Below the pieces are notes generated by a model. That model made no database searches. It was not told the DNA's origin and saw nothing but the letters and a program-made list of their open reading frames with translations. Shown here one piece after another: positions 52,719 to 61,101 of a stretch of DNA of 64,000 nt (position 1 is its first letter; each line of letters begins with the position of its first letter). The position numbers were made by a program, and so were the translations under genes. The stretch is from Mycolicibacterium tokaiense (GTDB lineage: Bacteria; Actinomycetota; Actinomycetes; Mycobacteriales; Mycobacteriaceae): positions 1,612,001-1,676,000 of the forward strand of contig NZ_AP022600.1 in the NCBI RefSeq assembly GCF_010725885.1, in the 5' to 3' direction.

Positions 52719-54380
52719 GTGACCCTCACCTTCGCAGACATTGAGCGCTGGGATGCCGGCGACGTCCGCGAGGTGTTTCACGCTGCCAGCAGCCGCGCCC
52801 AGGCCGTCCAGGACGCAGCCGACGGTCTAGCGGAGCTACCCGCCTTCACGACTTGGGGCGGCGAAGCGGCGGAAGCCGCCAAGGAAGCGATCGGCAAGAC
52901 CCGTGCCGACCTCGATGCTCACGGGCAAGAAGCACTCGCCGTTGCCAATGCCGCCCGCAGTGCGGCCGATGAGATCGACCGCATCAAATCCGAGCTCGCC
53001 ACCCTCAAAGCTGACGCGGCTGCGCTCGGCATGGAGATCGACCCGGTAACGGGACAAGTGGTGGCCGGACCGGGCGTCAGCGGCCACCCCATGGAGGTAC
53101 TCCTCAAGCAGCAGCAGCTCCAGCCACGCGTAGATAAGCTCATCGCCGAGGCCAACCAGGTGGATATGGCGCTGGCCAACGCCATCGATATGGCCGGCGG
53201 AGACACGCCGATTCCTGCGTCGCCGCATACCAACGATCCCGAGATTCAAGCCGCACTGAATCAGCCGATGCCAGAGGACCCACGCGAGTTCAACGAGCTG
53301 TGGGACAAGCTGAACAAAGAGCAGCGCGACTGGCTGTTTGAGCAGGATCCGGGTATCGGTAATCACCCGGGGATGCCGTGGGGCGGTGGCGCGGAAAATC
53401 CGGGCAAAGACTTCTACAACCGGCAGCACCTGGAGTCGCTTACCGCCGACGCTCAAGCTGACATTGACCGCCTCACAGCTGCGCATCCCGAGTGGGCCCG
53501 AGACCCTGCACTGCTCAGCATGCCGGGGTATCCACCGCCCGGGTGGGAGACCTGGCGGCAGCAGTGGGATAAGGCGCATCACGCGCTGAACGGCTACAAG
53601 TCGGTCAACTCGGCGCTGCAATCACCGGACGGCGTTCCGCGACTCCTGGGCGTGATCGACGATCAGGGGCACGCTGCCGTATCAATTGGCAACCCGGACA
53701 CAGCATCACGCACGGCGACGCTGGTACCGGGGACCGGTCAAGATCTCACGGCGTTCGAGGGCGCTTCGTTCAAGTCAGCGGCGATGTATGACGCCGCAAT
53801 CCGGGCTGATCGAAGTCTCAGCGGCGAACTGGCGGTGATGACGTGGATGGGCTATGACCGTCCGATGACTCTGATGGAGGCGGGATCGGCGGACTATGCC
53901 CGCAACGGCGCTGGAGCGCTCGACGCCTACATGGCGGGTCTTGAGGTCACTCATGTTGGCCCCCAGGCAGTCGATACTGTGATCGGACACAGTTATGGCT
54001 CAACCCTGGTCGGTGCGGCCGGCGCCGATGGGCATCACCTTGCGGCCGAGAATGTCATCGCCGTCGGCAGTCCCGGCATCCTGGTCAACCATGCCTCGGA
54101 GCTCAGCCTTGATGCGGGTGGCAATGTGTATGCCATGCGCGCCGACAACGACATCATCGAGCTCGTGTCGGGCGCGGTTCTAGGGCTGAATCCGACCTGG
54201 GACGGCTTCGGTGCCGTCGAGTTGGCGGCGGCGCCCGGTCCGACGTGGGGGCCTGAGTTCCTGGGTTTGCCGTCGGTTGCGGCGCACAGCAGCTATTGGG
54301 ACCCGGGCAACCCGGCGCTGCTCAATATGGGGGCCGTCATCGCCGGTCAAACACCGCCGCAGATTGTGCCGAACGGATGA
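52719..54380 (+). CDS. Alpha/beta hydrolase (DUF1023) with WXG-like N-terminal helices
   Basis: A 553-residue protein beginning at GTG. Residues about 1-150 form long helices like WXG/LXG secretion domains (VREVFHAASSRAQAVQDAADGL, WGGEAAEAAKEAI). A linker rich in P/D and W follows, then a DUF1023 alpha/beta hydrolase near residues 330-480: ATLVPGTGQDLTAF, AVMTWMGYDRPM and the nucleophile elbow DTVIGHSYGSTLVGAAG (GHSYGS), with AVGSPGILVNHASEL. It is probably exported through a type VII system or works with one. Flanked by a WXG-like gene and a lipoprotein gene in one operon. Confidence 0.82.
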   Translation: MTLTFADIERWDAGDVREVFHAASSRAQAVQDAADGLAELPAFTTWGGEAAEAAKEAIGKTRADLDAHGQEALAVANAARSAADEIDRIKSELATLKADAAALGMEIDPVTGQVVAGPGVSGHPMEVLLKQQQLQPRVDKLIAEANQVDMALANAIDMAGGDTPIPASPHTNDPEIQAALNQPMPEDPREFNELWDKLNKEQRDWLFEQDPGIGNHPGMPWGGGAENPGKDFYNRQHLESLTADAQADIDRLTAAHPEWARDPALLSMPGYPPPGWETWRQQWDKAHHALNGYKSVNSALQSPDGVPRLLGVIDDQGHAAVSIGNPDTASRTATLVPGTGQDLTAFEGASFKSAAMYDAAIRADRSLSGELAVMTWMGYDRPMTLMEAGSADYARNGAGALDAYMAGLEVTHVGPQAVDTVIGHSYGSTLVGAAGADGHHLAAENVIAVGSPGILVNHASELSLDAGGNVYAMRADNDIIELVSGAVLGLNPTWDGFGAVELAAAPGPTWGPEFLGLPSVAAHSSYWDPGNPALLNMGAVIAGQTPPQIVPNG

Positions 54381-54390
54381 GGGGGCAGCG

Positions 54391-55029
54391 ATGGAGTGGC
54401 TAGCTGTCCGGGCCGCAGCGCGCTGGGTCGCTGCCGTCGGCATCGTCGGTAGTGCCGTTCTTGGCTGCAGCGAGTCACCGCCGCTGGGGCCCGCAGTTCC
54501 GACGGGAGCAACCGAACTAGAAGGGTCGCCCATGACATCTGGACCCCCACCACCACCCGGATGGCACCTCAATGAGGTGACGCCAAGCAGCGAGCAGGAG
54601 GCGCACAGCAGTCTCCTCACCTATGTGAAGCAGACGCTCGCAGCGTTACCGCCAGGCACGACGTTCGATAGCGGAGCGTTCGTGGGTTCGGGCGCGACAC
54701 CCTGGTGCGATGACCAACCGGATGATCCGGCGACGGCGCCGGTCCGGCTGCAGGCGCTGGGCGATATCAAGGTTCCCGATGGCATGGCTCCAGAAGAGAT
54801 CATCTCGGCCGCGGGCCAGACGTGGCGCAGCTGGGGTTGGTACGTGTACCAGCGTGATGACTTCAAGAGCCCCAACCAGTTTGGCTACGGGCCTGACGGC
54901 TACCGGTTGCAGATCGAGGTGTCGAACCCACCCTCGTACCCGCCGACATTGACGGCGATCTCACCGTGTTTCCCAGGCAACCTTGTGCGCGACGACCTGC
55001 AGTTTCCCCGCGTGGTCACGGCGGAATAG
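54391..55029 (+). CDS. Lipoprotein of unknown function
   Basis: A 212-residue protein whose signal (RAAARWVAAVGIVGSAVLGCSES) has a lipobox AVLGC. The mature domain contains LLTYVKQTLAALPPGTTFD, PWCDDQPDDPATAPVRLQ, a WRSWGWYVYQRDDFKSP stretch and SPCFPGNLV, resembling mycobacterial lipoproteins found beside DUF1023/WXG genes. The ATG follows the hydrolase stop by 10 bases. It may serve as an immunity-like or accessory partner of the hydrolase. No enzymatic motif is visible. Confidence 0.75.
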   Translation: MEWLAVRAAARWVAAVGIVGSAVLGCSESPPLGPAVPTGATELEGSPMTSGPPPPPGWHLNEVTPSSEQEAHSSLLTYVKQTLAALPPGTTFDSGAFVGSGATPWCDDQPDDPATAPVRLQALGDIKVPDGMAPEEIISAAGQTWRSWGWYVYQRDDFKSPNQFGYGPDGYRLQIEVSNPPSYPPTLTAISPCFPGNLVRDDLQFPRVVTAE

Positions 55030-55647
55030 GCCGCATTGCGGATAGGCGGACTCTGGCGGAAATCTTGCCGTCGTGTACTCGATCTATGTCTGAGCCACTG
55101 CCAGTCATCCTGTCGCAGAAGCTGACCGGACGAACCCGTAGCCTCAGCGTAGCTAGGGGTGCTGCTTTCGGTGTAGTCGATGATCGCAGCGGCCATCGAC
55201 GCCGGGCCCGGAAAGACTGGCGTGGTGGAAGGCGTATCTCCCGTCGTTGTGTCCGTCGCACTGCGGACCCGACCGCCGCCGAGCTCCCCGAGACGGACAA
55301 TCTATGGGTATTCCACTTCGGAGCTGACCCTGATCCAGTTCATGGTCGTGGAGTCGACCTGTTGGAGCTCTGCGACGGCGCCATCGTAAAGAGCTGAGTA
55401 GCCTAGCTTTCTAGCCTCTCTAGCTGCGTCCTCAAAGTAAACATCTTGAGGTCCGCCGTGAAGTCGTTCCGTGCTTTGTCCAGCCGGGTCGTGGCCCGGC
55501 TCCGTCGGACGCTCTCCTTGCGAGGAGCGGTCACGTACTTGGAGATCCCAAAGACACGTGTCCGCCTAGTCGTTCCGGAGAAGTCATCCGCGGACCCCGG
55601 CACTACATGCGCGTACTCGCTAGCGAATCTGGGGACCCGAAAAATCC

Positions 55648-55826
55648 CACTTTCATGTCCAACTGGACATCGCCTGGACATTTGAGCTGGGAAATGGACA
55701 TCAAACGCGGGAAGCCACAGCTCGTGTGGCTTCTCACGTTTCATGTCCATCACCGCGCCGCTGACCTGCATCGTCGGTGGCGTTCTCAGTCGATGTCCAC
55801 ACCGCAAATTCTCACTTTCATGTCCA
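55648..55826. repeat. Cluster of TGTCCA repeats, possible IS end
   Basis: The 14-mer CACTTTCATGTCCA occurs at 55648-55661 and again at 55813-55826, 165 bp apart. A variant with an extra G is at 55735-55749. The hexamer TGTCCA or its complement occurs seven times in about 170 bp. Multiple short terminal repeats of this kind are known from IS21-type ends, so this may be a solo remnant, but no transposase is present. Confidence 0.45.
55711..55733. terminator. Nine-base-pair hairpin
   Basis: GAAGCCACA, loop GCTCG, TGTGGCTTC. It is a perfect stem, followed by TCACGTTTC rather than a U run, so terminator function is uncertain. It lies within the TGTCCA repeat cluster. Confidence 0.4.
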
Positions 55827-56136
55827 CACCGTCACTGACGTGAACACGGTCCTGCAAACCCATAGCTCGCGAATCCCGCGCACCAGGCCTCAATTCGTCA
55901 CTGTGATGCAACGTCACGACATCTCCTCCGCGGGGCCGTGCAACTCTGAAAGTTGATGCACTGCAGCCATTTCGGGATCAACAGGCCTGAAGCTCATTGC
56001 GACTTCACCTCTATGCCGGCGGGTGGAAGACATCCGGCGTTGCGATCGATTTACCTGTACCGGTTTAGGGATGTGGCACTGCTCCAGGATGCGATCGCTC
56101 CGGCCGGTATCGGTTAGCTGAGCGTGTTGTGCGAGG

Positions 56137-56775
56137 CTACACGCCCGGTGACGCTTGGCTGGCGGCGGCAGTCTCGGGGTTGAGACTAGCCCGGCGATTG
56201 TTCGATCGTCGCGGAAGGTGATGCGCGCTACGAAATCGCCGGCCTCGAACGCCGAAGGTGTGTTGGTGATGGTGATGGTGAAGTCGCCGGCGCGCACGGC
56301 CTCGGTCGCCTTGGCTCTCAGAGGAACCCGGCATCCCGGCGAGATAGGCCCACGCCTCGGCGAGCCCCTCCTCGGTCAACCCTGCGCGCATCGTCGAATC
56401 GAAGCGCTCGGTGATATCTGCCCATCGGCCGTGCGCATGGTCATCGAGCACTTACCGGGCCAAGTCAATGGCGTCCAGAAGGGGGCTGGTGTTCATGACC
56501 TCTCCGTTTCGGGGGTCGGTGGGCTTGCCGTACTTCTGGAAGACGGTCTGACGGGAGACGCCGAGCACCTGACCGATGCCCTGCCAGGTGCTGCCCGCGT
56601 CCCGGGCCTGTTGCACCGCCGCAGCCATCAATGCCCCAGCCCCACTGCGGATGTGGGCGGCGTCGCGCACCAGATCGAGCGGATCGTGGTCACTCGCCAA
56701 GAGCGGCGCGGCGAGGAGCTGAGCGAGTTGGCGATGGAGCTTCTGACCGGCCACCGCGACTGACGATCCCGACAT
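56137..56775 (-). pseudogene. HTH plus DUF3887-like protein, broken by stop and frameshifts
   Basis: Leftward from 56775, SGAGALMAAAVQQARDAGSTWQGIGQVLGVSRQTVFQKYG is a small helix-turn-helix domain (about residues 43-82). Homologues continue into a DUF3887-like domain; here an in-frame TAA follows LLDAIDLAR. The continuation VLDDHAHGRWADITERFDSTMRAGLTEEGLAEAWAYL is in frame until about SSESQGD, where it shifts to RAGDFTITITNTPSAFEAGDFVARITFRDD, then shifts back to end LNPETAAASQ. The lesions point to a decayed gene. The first 107 residues (to 56452) could still be expressed. Confidence 0.65.
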
Positions 56776-56922
56776 GCGTCAAGTTTATGTTGACAGATTC
56801 GGAGATGTCAGTCTGTGGTTGACGCTCCTCGAGCACCGGCAGCTACGCCTCGCGGTGCCAGCGCCGTCTCGTTGCCGGCCCGTGTCCGTCGTGGAGGATG
56901 CACGGCCCTAGGCCGGGATCGG

Positions 56923-57651
56923 TCATCCCGTGATGGATCTGATTTTTGCGATGAGCGCAGCGGGCGTGGTGGGTGTGTAGTCCTCGCCATTGATGCGGAT
57001 CGTCGGCGTTGCGTTGACCTCGCTCGCGGCAGCCGTGCCCTTCACCGTGTTCAGATACTGCCCACTGGTGACGCACTCGCGCACGCTGCTGTCGGCGCCC
57101 GCTTGACGCGCGATCTCGATGAGTTGGTCATCGGTGGGAAACGTTGTGTCCGTCTCGCTGGGCTGCTGGGCATACAATGCGGCGTAGAAGCGGCGAAACG
57201 CCGGCTTGTCGGACGTGGTGTCCTCATCGGCCACGCAGTACGCGGCTGCCCCGGCCCGCGACGAGTGGTTCTGATTGGTCGGACGGTCCAGAATCGCGAC
57301 CATGGTGTAGTCAGCGGCTACCGCGCCACTGTCGATGAGGTCGTTGATGGTTTGGCCGAACTCCATCTCATAGTTCCTGCAGGCGGGACAGAGGAAGTCC
57401 TCGTATATCGACACCACGGCCTTGGGTTCAGCGCTGCCCGGTGTAGTGATCACGGTGTCGGTCACCGCGCGGATTGCCGTGGTCTCCCCGCCAGCGGGGG
57501 TGTCCTCACCGCCGATCACCATGGCGAGCACAAGCACCACCGCGCCGACGACCACGGCGACGGTGAGCCCAACCTGCACGATGAGCTTGCGCCTACGGCG
57601 GGCTGCCGCTTGCGGCTGGGAACCGGGAACGGGTGAAGGTGAGGCCGCCAT
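56923..57651 (-). CDS. Membrane-anchored DsbA-like thioredoxin-fold protein
   Basis: A 242-residue protein. A Pro/Arg-rich cytoplasmic start is followed by a membrane anchor (IVQVGLTVAVVVGAVVLVLAMVIGG, about residues 24-48). The extracytoplasmic DsbA-like thioredoxin domain has VVSIYEDFLCPACRNYEMEFG (CxxC, about 88-91) and a C-terminal TPTIRINGEDYTPTTPAAL with cis-Pro. It resembles the M. tuberculosis Rv2969c class, an oxidant that needs a VKOR partner to be re-oxidised. No VKOR gene is found beside it in this window. Confidence 0.88.
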   Translation of the reverse strand: MAASPSPVPGSQPQAAARRRRKLIVQVGLTVAVVVGAVVLVLAMVIGGEDTPAGGETTAIRAVTDTVITTPGSAEPKAVVSIYEDFLCPACRNYEMEFGQTINDLIDSGAVAADYTMVAILDRPTNQNHSSRAGAAAYCVADEDTTSDKPAFRRFYAALYAQQPSETDTTFPTDDQLIEIARQAGADSSVRECVTSGQYLNTVKGTAAASEVNATPTIRINGEDYTPTTPAALIAKIRSITG

Positions 57652-57942
57652 GCGGCAACGGTAGGCCGCTCGGTGGCATCAGGGGCACGTAACGCCTGCA
57701 GGACATCGTCGGGTCAACCCGTAGATGGATCGCGCCCCGGCAGACCGGCACGCCACGCAACCGCAGCGCTTGGCGCACACCTCTCAACCCGTCCACGCGG
57801 GACCGCGCCAGAGACCGGGATACAACCGTGGCATCGGCTGGCGGCCCGCAGCCACACTGGGCAGAACCTCCGTCTCGACTATCTAATAGGCATGGGACGC
57901 CATACCGTGACGAGGACACTGTGAGACAACAACTCCGCGCAC

Positions 57943-58078
57943 TCAGTCAGTGCTCGCGGGATTGCTGCAGAACGTGTGGTCGGCGTACTCGAAGTCGGAG
58001 ATGCGCCGATCCACGACGGTGGCGGTGGGGTGCAGCCGCCCGTGCGGCTCGTCGGCGGGGGTGCCGACGAGGCGATGT
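57943..58078 (-). pseudogene. C-terminal fragment of an unidentified gene
   Basis: Immediately downstream of the SDR stop, a frame reads GTPADEPHGRLHPTATVVDRR, then ISDFEYADHTFCSNPASTD before TGA. The composition is coding-like, but no start or N-terminal part exists, because the frame runs into the SDR stop region. I recognise no family. It is probably the truncated end of a gene that once followed the SDR. Confidence 0.35.
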
Positions 58079-58834
58079 TCAGAGTTGGGTCATGCCGCCG
58101 TCGGCGACGAGATCGATGCCGGTGATGAAGCTGGAGTCGCTGGAGGCCAGGAAGAGTACGGCCTTGGCGATCTCCTCGGGGCGCCCGATCCGGCCGAGCG
58201 GCACCATGCCGATCATCTGCTGTTCGAAGGCTCGCTCCTCCTCGGGGGTGCGCCCCGAGGTGTGCAGGATCGGGGTGTCGATCAGCCCGGGGCTGAGCGT
58301 GTTGACGCGGATGCCGCGGTCCTTGAATTCGGCGGCCCAGGTTCGCGCGAACGAGCGGACCGCCGCCTTGGACGCGGAGTAGGGTCCGAAGCCCGGAATG
58401 CCGAGATAGTGGGCGTTGGAGGCGGTCAGGACGATCGAGGCGCCGTCGCTGAGGAGGTCGACGGCCTTCTGGACGGTGAAGAACACGCCGCGCGTGTTGG
58501 CGTTGAAGACCTTGTCGTAGTGTTCGGGTGTCGCGGAGGCTCCTTCGGGTGCCAGACCGCCGACGGCGGCGTTGGCGAAGATGACGTCGACGCTGCCCTT
58601 CTCGCGCCGGACCACCTCGTAGAGTCTGTCGAGGTCGTCGAGTTCAGCGACGTCGCCTTGAACCGGGGTGACGTTGTGCCCGATCTCGGTGGCCGCCTTG
58701 TCGAGTTCGGTCTGGCGGCGACCGGTGATGTAGACGTGGGCGCCTTGGGCGACGAACTCCGTGGCTGTGGCCAGACCGATGCCGCTGGAACCGCCGGTGA
58801 TGACGGCTACTTTGCCTTCGAGTTTCCCGGACAT
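58079..58834 (-). CDS. Short-chain dehydrogenase/reductase (classical)
   Basis: A 251-residue classical SDR. Cofactor motif VAVITGGSSGIGLATATEFVAQG (residues 9-31), VIFANAAVGGLAPEG in place of NNAG (near 84), VLTASNAHYLGIPGFGPYSASKAAV with Ser near 137 and YxxxK near 150, and a C-terminal FITGIDLVADGGMTQL. Last gene of the leftward series that starts divergent from the Rrf2 gene, 117 bases after the luciferase-like gene. Probably an NADPH reductase acting on electrophilic carbonyls. Confidence 0.92.
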   Translation of the reverse strand: MSGKLEGKVAVITGGSSGIGLATATEFVAQGAHVYITGRRQTELDKAATEIGHNVTPVQGDVAELDDLDRLYEVVRREKGSVDVIFANAAVGGLAPEGASATPEHYDKVFNANTRGVFFTVQKAVDLLSDGASIVLTASNAHYLGIPGFGPYSASKAAVRSFARTWAAEFKDRGIRVNTLSPGLIDTPILHTSGRTPEEERAFEQQMIGMVPLGRIGRPEEIAKAVLFLASSDSSFITGIDLVADGGMTQL

Positions 58835-58951
58835 GGGTGAACCTTTCTTTGGTGTTGTGCCGCACTCTCTTTCGGCATGCGGTGATCGTCTGGATCGGGT
58901 GGCGACAGCTCACGCCCCGTTGCTGGGCGGCATCGGCTGTCGCACCGCGAA

Positions 58952-59887
58952 TCACACCGCTGCGACGGCACCCCCGATGGTCGCGTCGGTGATGCCGTAA
59001 CGGTCGGACAGGTCGGCCGCCAGTGCGCGCAGTGCGTCTGCGGGCTGTGCGGGGATCAGGATGCGGGTGACGCCGATGGCGGCGTAGCCGTCGGCGGTAC
59101 GGGAAAGCTCGTCGACGATCGCCCGGCGCCGCGTGCCGTCGTCGAGGCCGGTGAGGTCCCCGCCGTAGGGGACCGTCACCTCGATGGCGTCCGCGTCACG
59201 TCCGGCGGCGTCAGCTTCGGTGCGGATGATGGCGAGCAGTGGTTGCAGCGCGTCAGGCCCGGCGACGGTGGGGAAGAAACCGTCTCCGATGCGTCCGGCA
59301 CGGCGCGCCGCGCGTTCGGAGCCGCCGCCGATGACGATAGGGACGCCGCCGTTGACCGGGTGGGGCAGGCTGACGGCGTCGGTGAAGGTGGCGTAGGTGG
59401 TGTCCACGGTGGCCTTGGTGTCGCGCCACAGCGCGCGCAGCGCGGTCACGTAGTCGTCGTGGCGGCGGCCGCGGTCCGCGAACGGCACCCCCACCGCGGT
59501 GAACTCCTCCTCGAGCCAGCCGACACCGACACCGAGGTGTACGCGCCCACCGGAGAGCACGTCGAGGGAGGCGGCCTGTTTGGCCAGGACCAGCGGATTA
59601 CGTTGCGGGAGAACGAGAACACCGGTGGCCAGGATGACGCGCTCGGTGACGGCGGCGGCGTAGGCCAACCAGATCAGCGGATCGGCGAGGTCGAACTCGA
59701 CCTCGCCGCCCATCATCTTGCCGCTCTCGTCGTAGGGGTAGGTGGTCTCGTAGGTGGCGGGGACGACCACGTGGTCGATCGCCCACACCGAGTCCAGCCC
59801 GATCTCTTCGGCGAGGCGAGCGGTGCTCGCGGCAGCGGCGGGGTGAGCACCGTAGAAACTGTTCACGCCTAGCAGGCCGAATCTCAT
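58952..59887 (-). CDS. LLM-class F420/flavin-dependent oxidoreductase
   Basis: A 311-residue luciferase-like monooxygenase starting MRFGLLGVNSFYG. LGLDSVWAIDHVVVP-type strand/loop near residues 28-45, ATGVLVLPQRNPLVLAKQAASLDVLSGGRVHLGVGVGWLEEEF (about 88-130), and VPIVIGGGSERAARRAGRIGDGFFP near 190. It resembles the TIGR03619-like F420-dependent group common in mycobacteria. It starts 40 bases after the quinone oxidoreductase stop. The gene probably uses reduced F420 to reduce or oxidise a hydrophobic substrate; the partner is not known. Confidence 0.88.
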   Translation of the reverse strand: MRFGLLGVNSFYGAHPAAAASTARLAEEIGLDSVWAIDHVVVPATYETTYPYDESGKMMGGEVEFDLADPLIWLAYAAAVTERVILATGVLVLPQRNPLVLAKQAASLDVLSGGRVHLGVGVGWLEEEFTAVGVPFADRGRRHDDYVTALRALWRDTKATVDTTYATFTDAVSLPHPVNGGVPIVIGGGSERAARRAGRIGDGFFPTVAGPDALQPLLAIIRTEADAAGRDADAIEVTVPYGGDLTGLDDGTRRRAIVDELSRTADGYAAIGVTRILIPAQPADALRALAADLSDRYGITDATIGGAVAAV

Positions 59888-59927
59888 GGTGTGCGTCTTC
59901 CCGTCGTCGATGGGGTGAGGTGGTGGG

Positions 59928-60977
59928 TCAGGGCCGGGCGACGCGGAGCAGGAGTTTTCCCGCCAAGCGGCCGGTGTCGAGGATGCGGTGCGCCTCCCGC
60001 ACGTCGTCGAAGTCGAGCACCCTGTCGATGCCAATGTTCAATGCGCCGCGCCTGCCGGCGTCGGCGATGTAGGCCTTCGCGGCGGCGAGACGGTCGGGGG
60101 ATTCGACGAGTTCGAACAGGTCGACGAAGGCGACAGATTTGCGGTCGAGGGCGACCAGGGGCACGTCGACGCGGGCCGCGCGGATGTCCGGTGAGGTCTG
60201 CGCGCCGTAGCAGAACACGTGCCCGAACGGCGCGGTGGCGGTGATCAGTTGAGCCAGCAGGGGTCCGCCCACCGTGTCGTACACGACCGTCGCGCCGCGC
60301 CCGGCGGTGATCGCGGCGACGACGGCGGCGAGGTCCTCGTCGTCGGTGGCGATGGCGTGGTCAGCTCCCAGCGCCAGCAGTTCGGGCTTGCGGGCGGCGG
60401 TGCGGGTGGTGGCGATGACGGTGGCGCCGAAGTCGCGTGCGATCTGAATCAACGCGGTACCGACCGACGATGTTGCGGCGGTGACGATCACGGCGTCCCC
60501 GGCGCCGATGGGCACCTTGGTGGCCAGGGTGTAGGCCTGCAGGCCGGCCATCCATGTCGCGGCCTCCTGCTCGTCGGAGCGGTCAGCGGGCACCGGGACC
60601 AGGGCCCCGACGGGGACGTCGGCGTGGGTGGCGTAGGTGCCGGTACCGACCGTCGGGGACTGGATCGGCAGGATCGCCACCCGCTGGCCCATGGCGAATC
60701 CGTCGACGTCGGGTGCGGTGTCGACGACGGTGCCCACGGCTTCGACCCCGAGCGTCGCCGGCAGGGTGGGGGCGATGACGTAGTGGTCTCGCCGGAACAG
60801 GGCCTCGAAGCGGTTCACCCCGATGACGTGGATCGCGACGCGCACGTGCCCGGGCTCGAGTGCCGGCAGCTTCAGCGGCACCATCTCCAGCACCTCGGGG
60901 CCGCCGAGGTGGGTGAACTGCACCCGCCTCATGGCGTCATCGGAAGGACGTTCGTCGATTGTCAACGGCTCGGCCAT
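59928..60977 (-). CDS. Quinone oxidoreductase-like MDR enzyme
   Basis: A 349-residue medium-chain dehydrogenase from ATG 60977 (GGAG lies six bases upstream). GroES-like domain with ALEPGHVRVAIHVIGVNRFEALFRRD (about residues 37-62) lacks zinc-ligand Cys, and the cofactor region DAVIVTAATSSVGTALIQIARDFGATVIAT lies near 155-185 (NADPH type). It is the first gene leftward from the Rrf2 divergent promoter. Two 19-bp palindromes lie between the two starts. It likely detoxifies quinones or enones and would be controlled by the Rrf2 sensor. Confidence 0.9.
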   Translation of the reverse strand: MAEPLTIDERPSDDAMRRVQFTHLGGPEVLEMVPLKLPALEPGHVRVAIHVIGVNRFEALFRRDHYVIAPTLPATLGVEAVGTVVDTAPDVDGFAMGQRVAILPIQSPTVGTGTYATHADVPVGALVPVPADRSDEQEAATWMAGLQAYTLATKVPIGAGDAVIVTAATSSVGTALIQIARDFGATVIATTRTAARKPELLALGADHAIATDDEDLAAVVAAITAGRGATVVYDTVGGPLLAQLITATAPFGHVFCYGAQTSPDIRAARVDVPLVALDRKSVAFVDLFELVESPDRLAAAKAYIADAGRRGALNIGIDRVLDFDDVREAHRILDTGRLAGKLLLRVARP

Positions 60978-61029
60978 GTTTCGCTCCATTCCGGTGGTGT
61001 CACCGCATGCGTCAGCGGTTGCCAGCATA

Positions 61030-61048
61030 TGTAACTATCACTGTTACA
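61030..61048. promoter_or_regulatory. Rrf2 operator 1 (19-bp palindrome)
   Basis: TGTAAC, seven-base centre, GTTACA: perfect 6-bp arms. It lies 53 bases upstream of the quinone oxidoreductase start and pairs with site 2, 29 bases away. Confidence 0.7.
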
Positions 61049-61058
61049 TCAGACCATA

Positions 61059-61077
61059 TGTAATGATGGTGGTTACA
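61059..61077. promoter_or_regulatory. Rrf2 operator 2 (19-bp palindrome)
   Basis: TGTAA, nine-base centre, TTACA: same length and ends as site 1, 24 bases upstream of the Rrf2 start. The pair is consistent with joint control of both divergent units. Confidence 0.7.
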
Positions 61078-61101
61078 GTCAAATGGTGTGAGGAGATGCA
61101 G

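Larger units (their letters stand above)
55030..56136. other. Non-coding 1.1-kb stretch with repeats
   Basis: No intact gene was identified. Several short frames exist but lack domains. A frame opening at 55086 (MSEPLPVILSQKLTG) runs about 103 codons, and a minus-strand stretch near 55310 has a KTSC-like start. The region contains seven TGTCCA/TGGACA copies and a hairpin (55648-55826). Confidence 0.5.
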
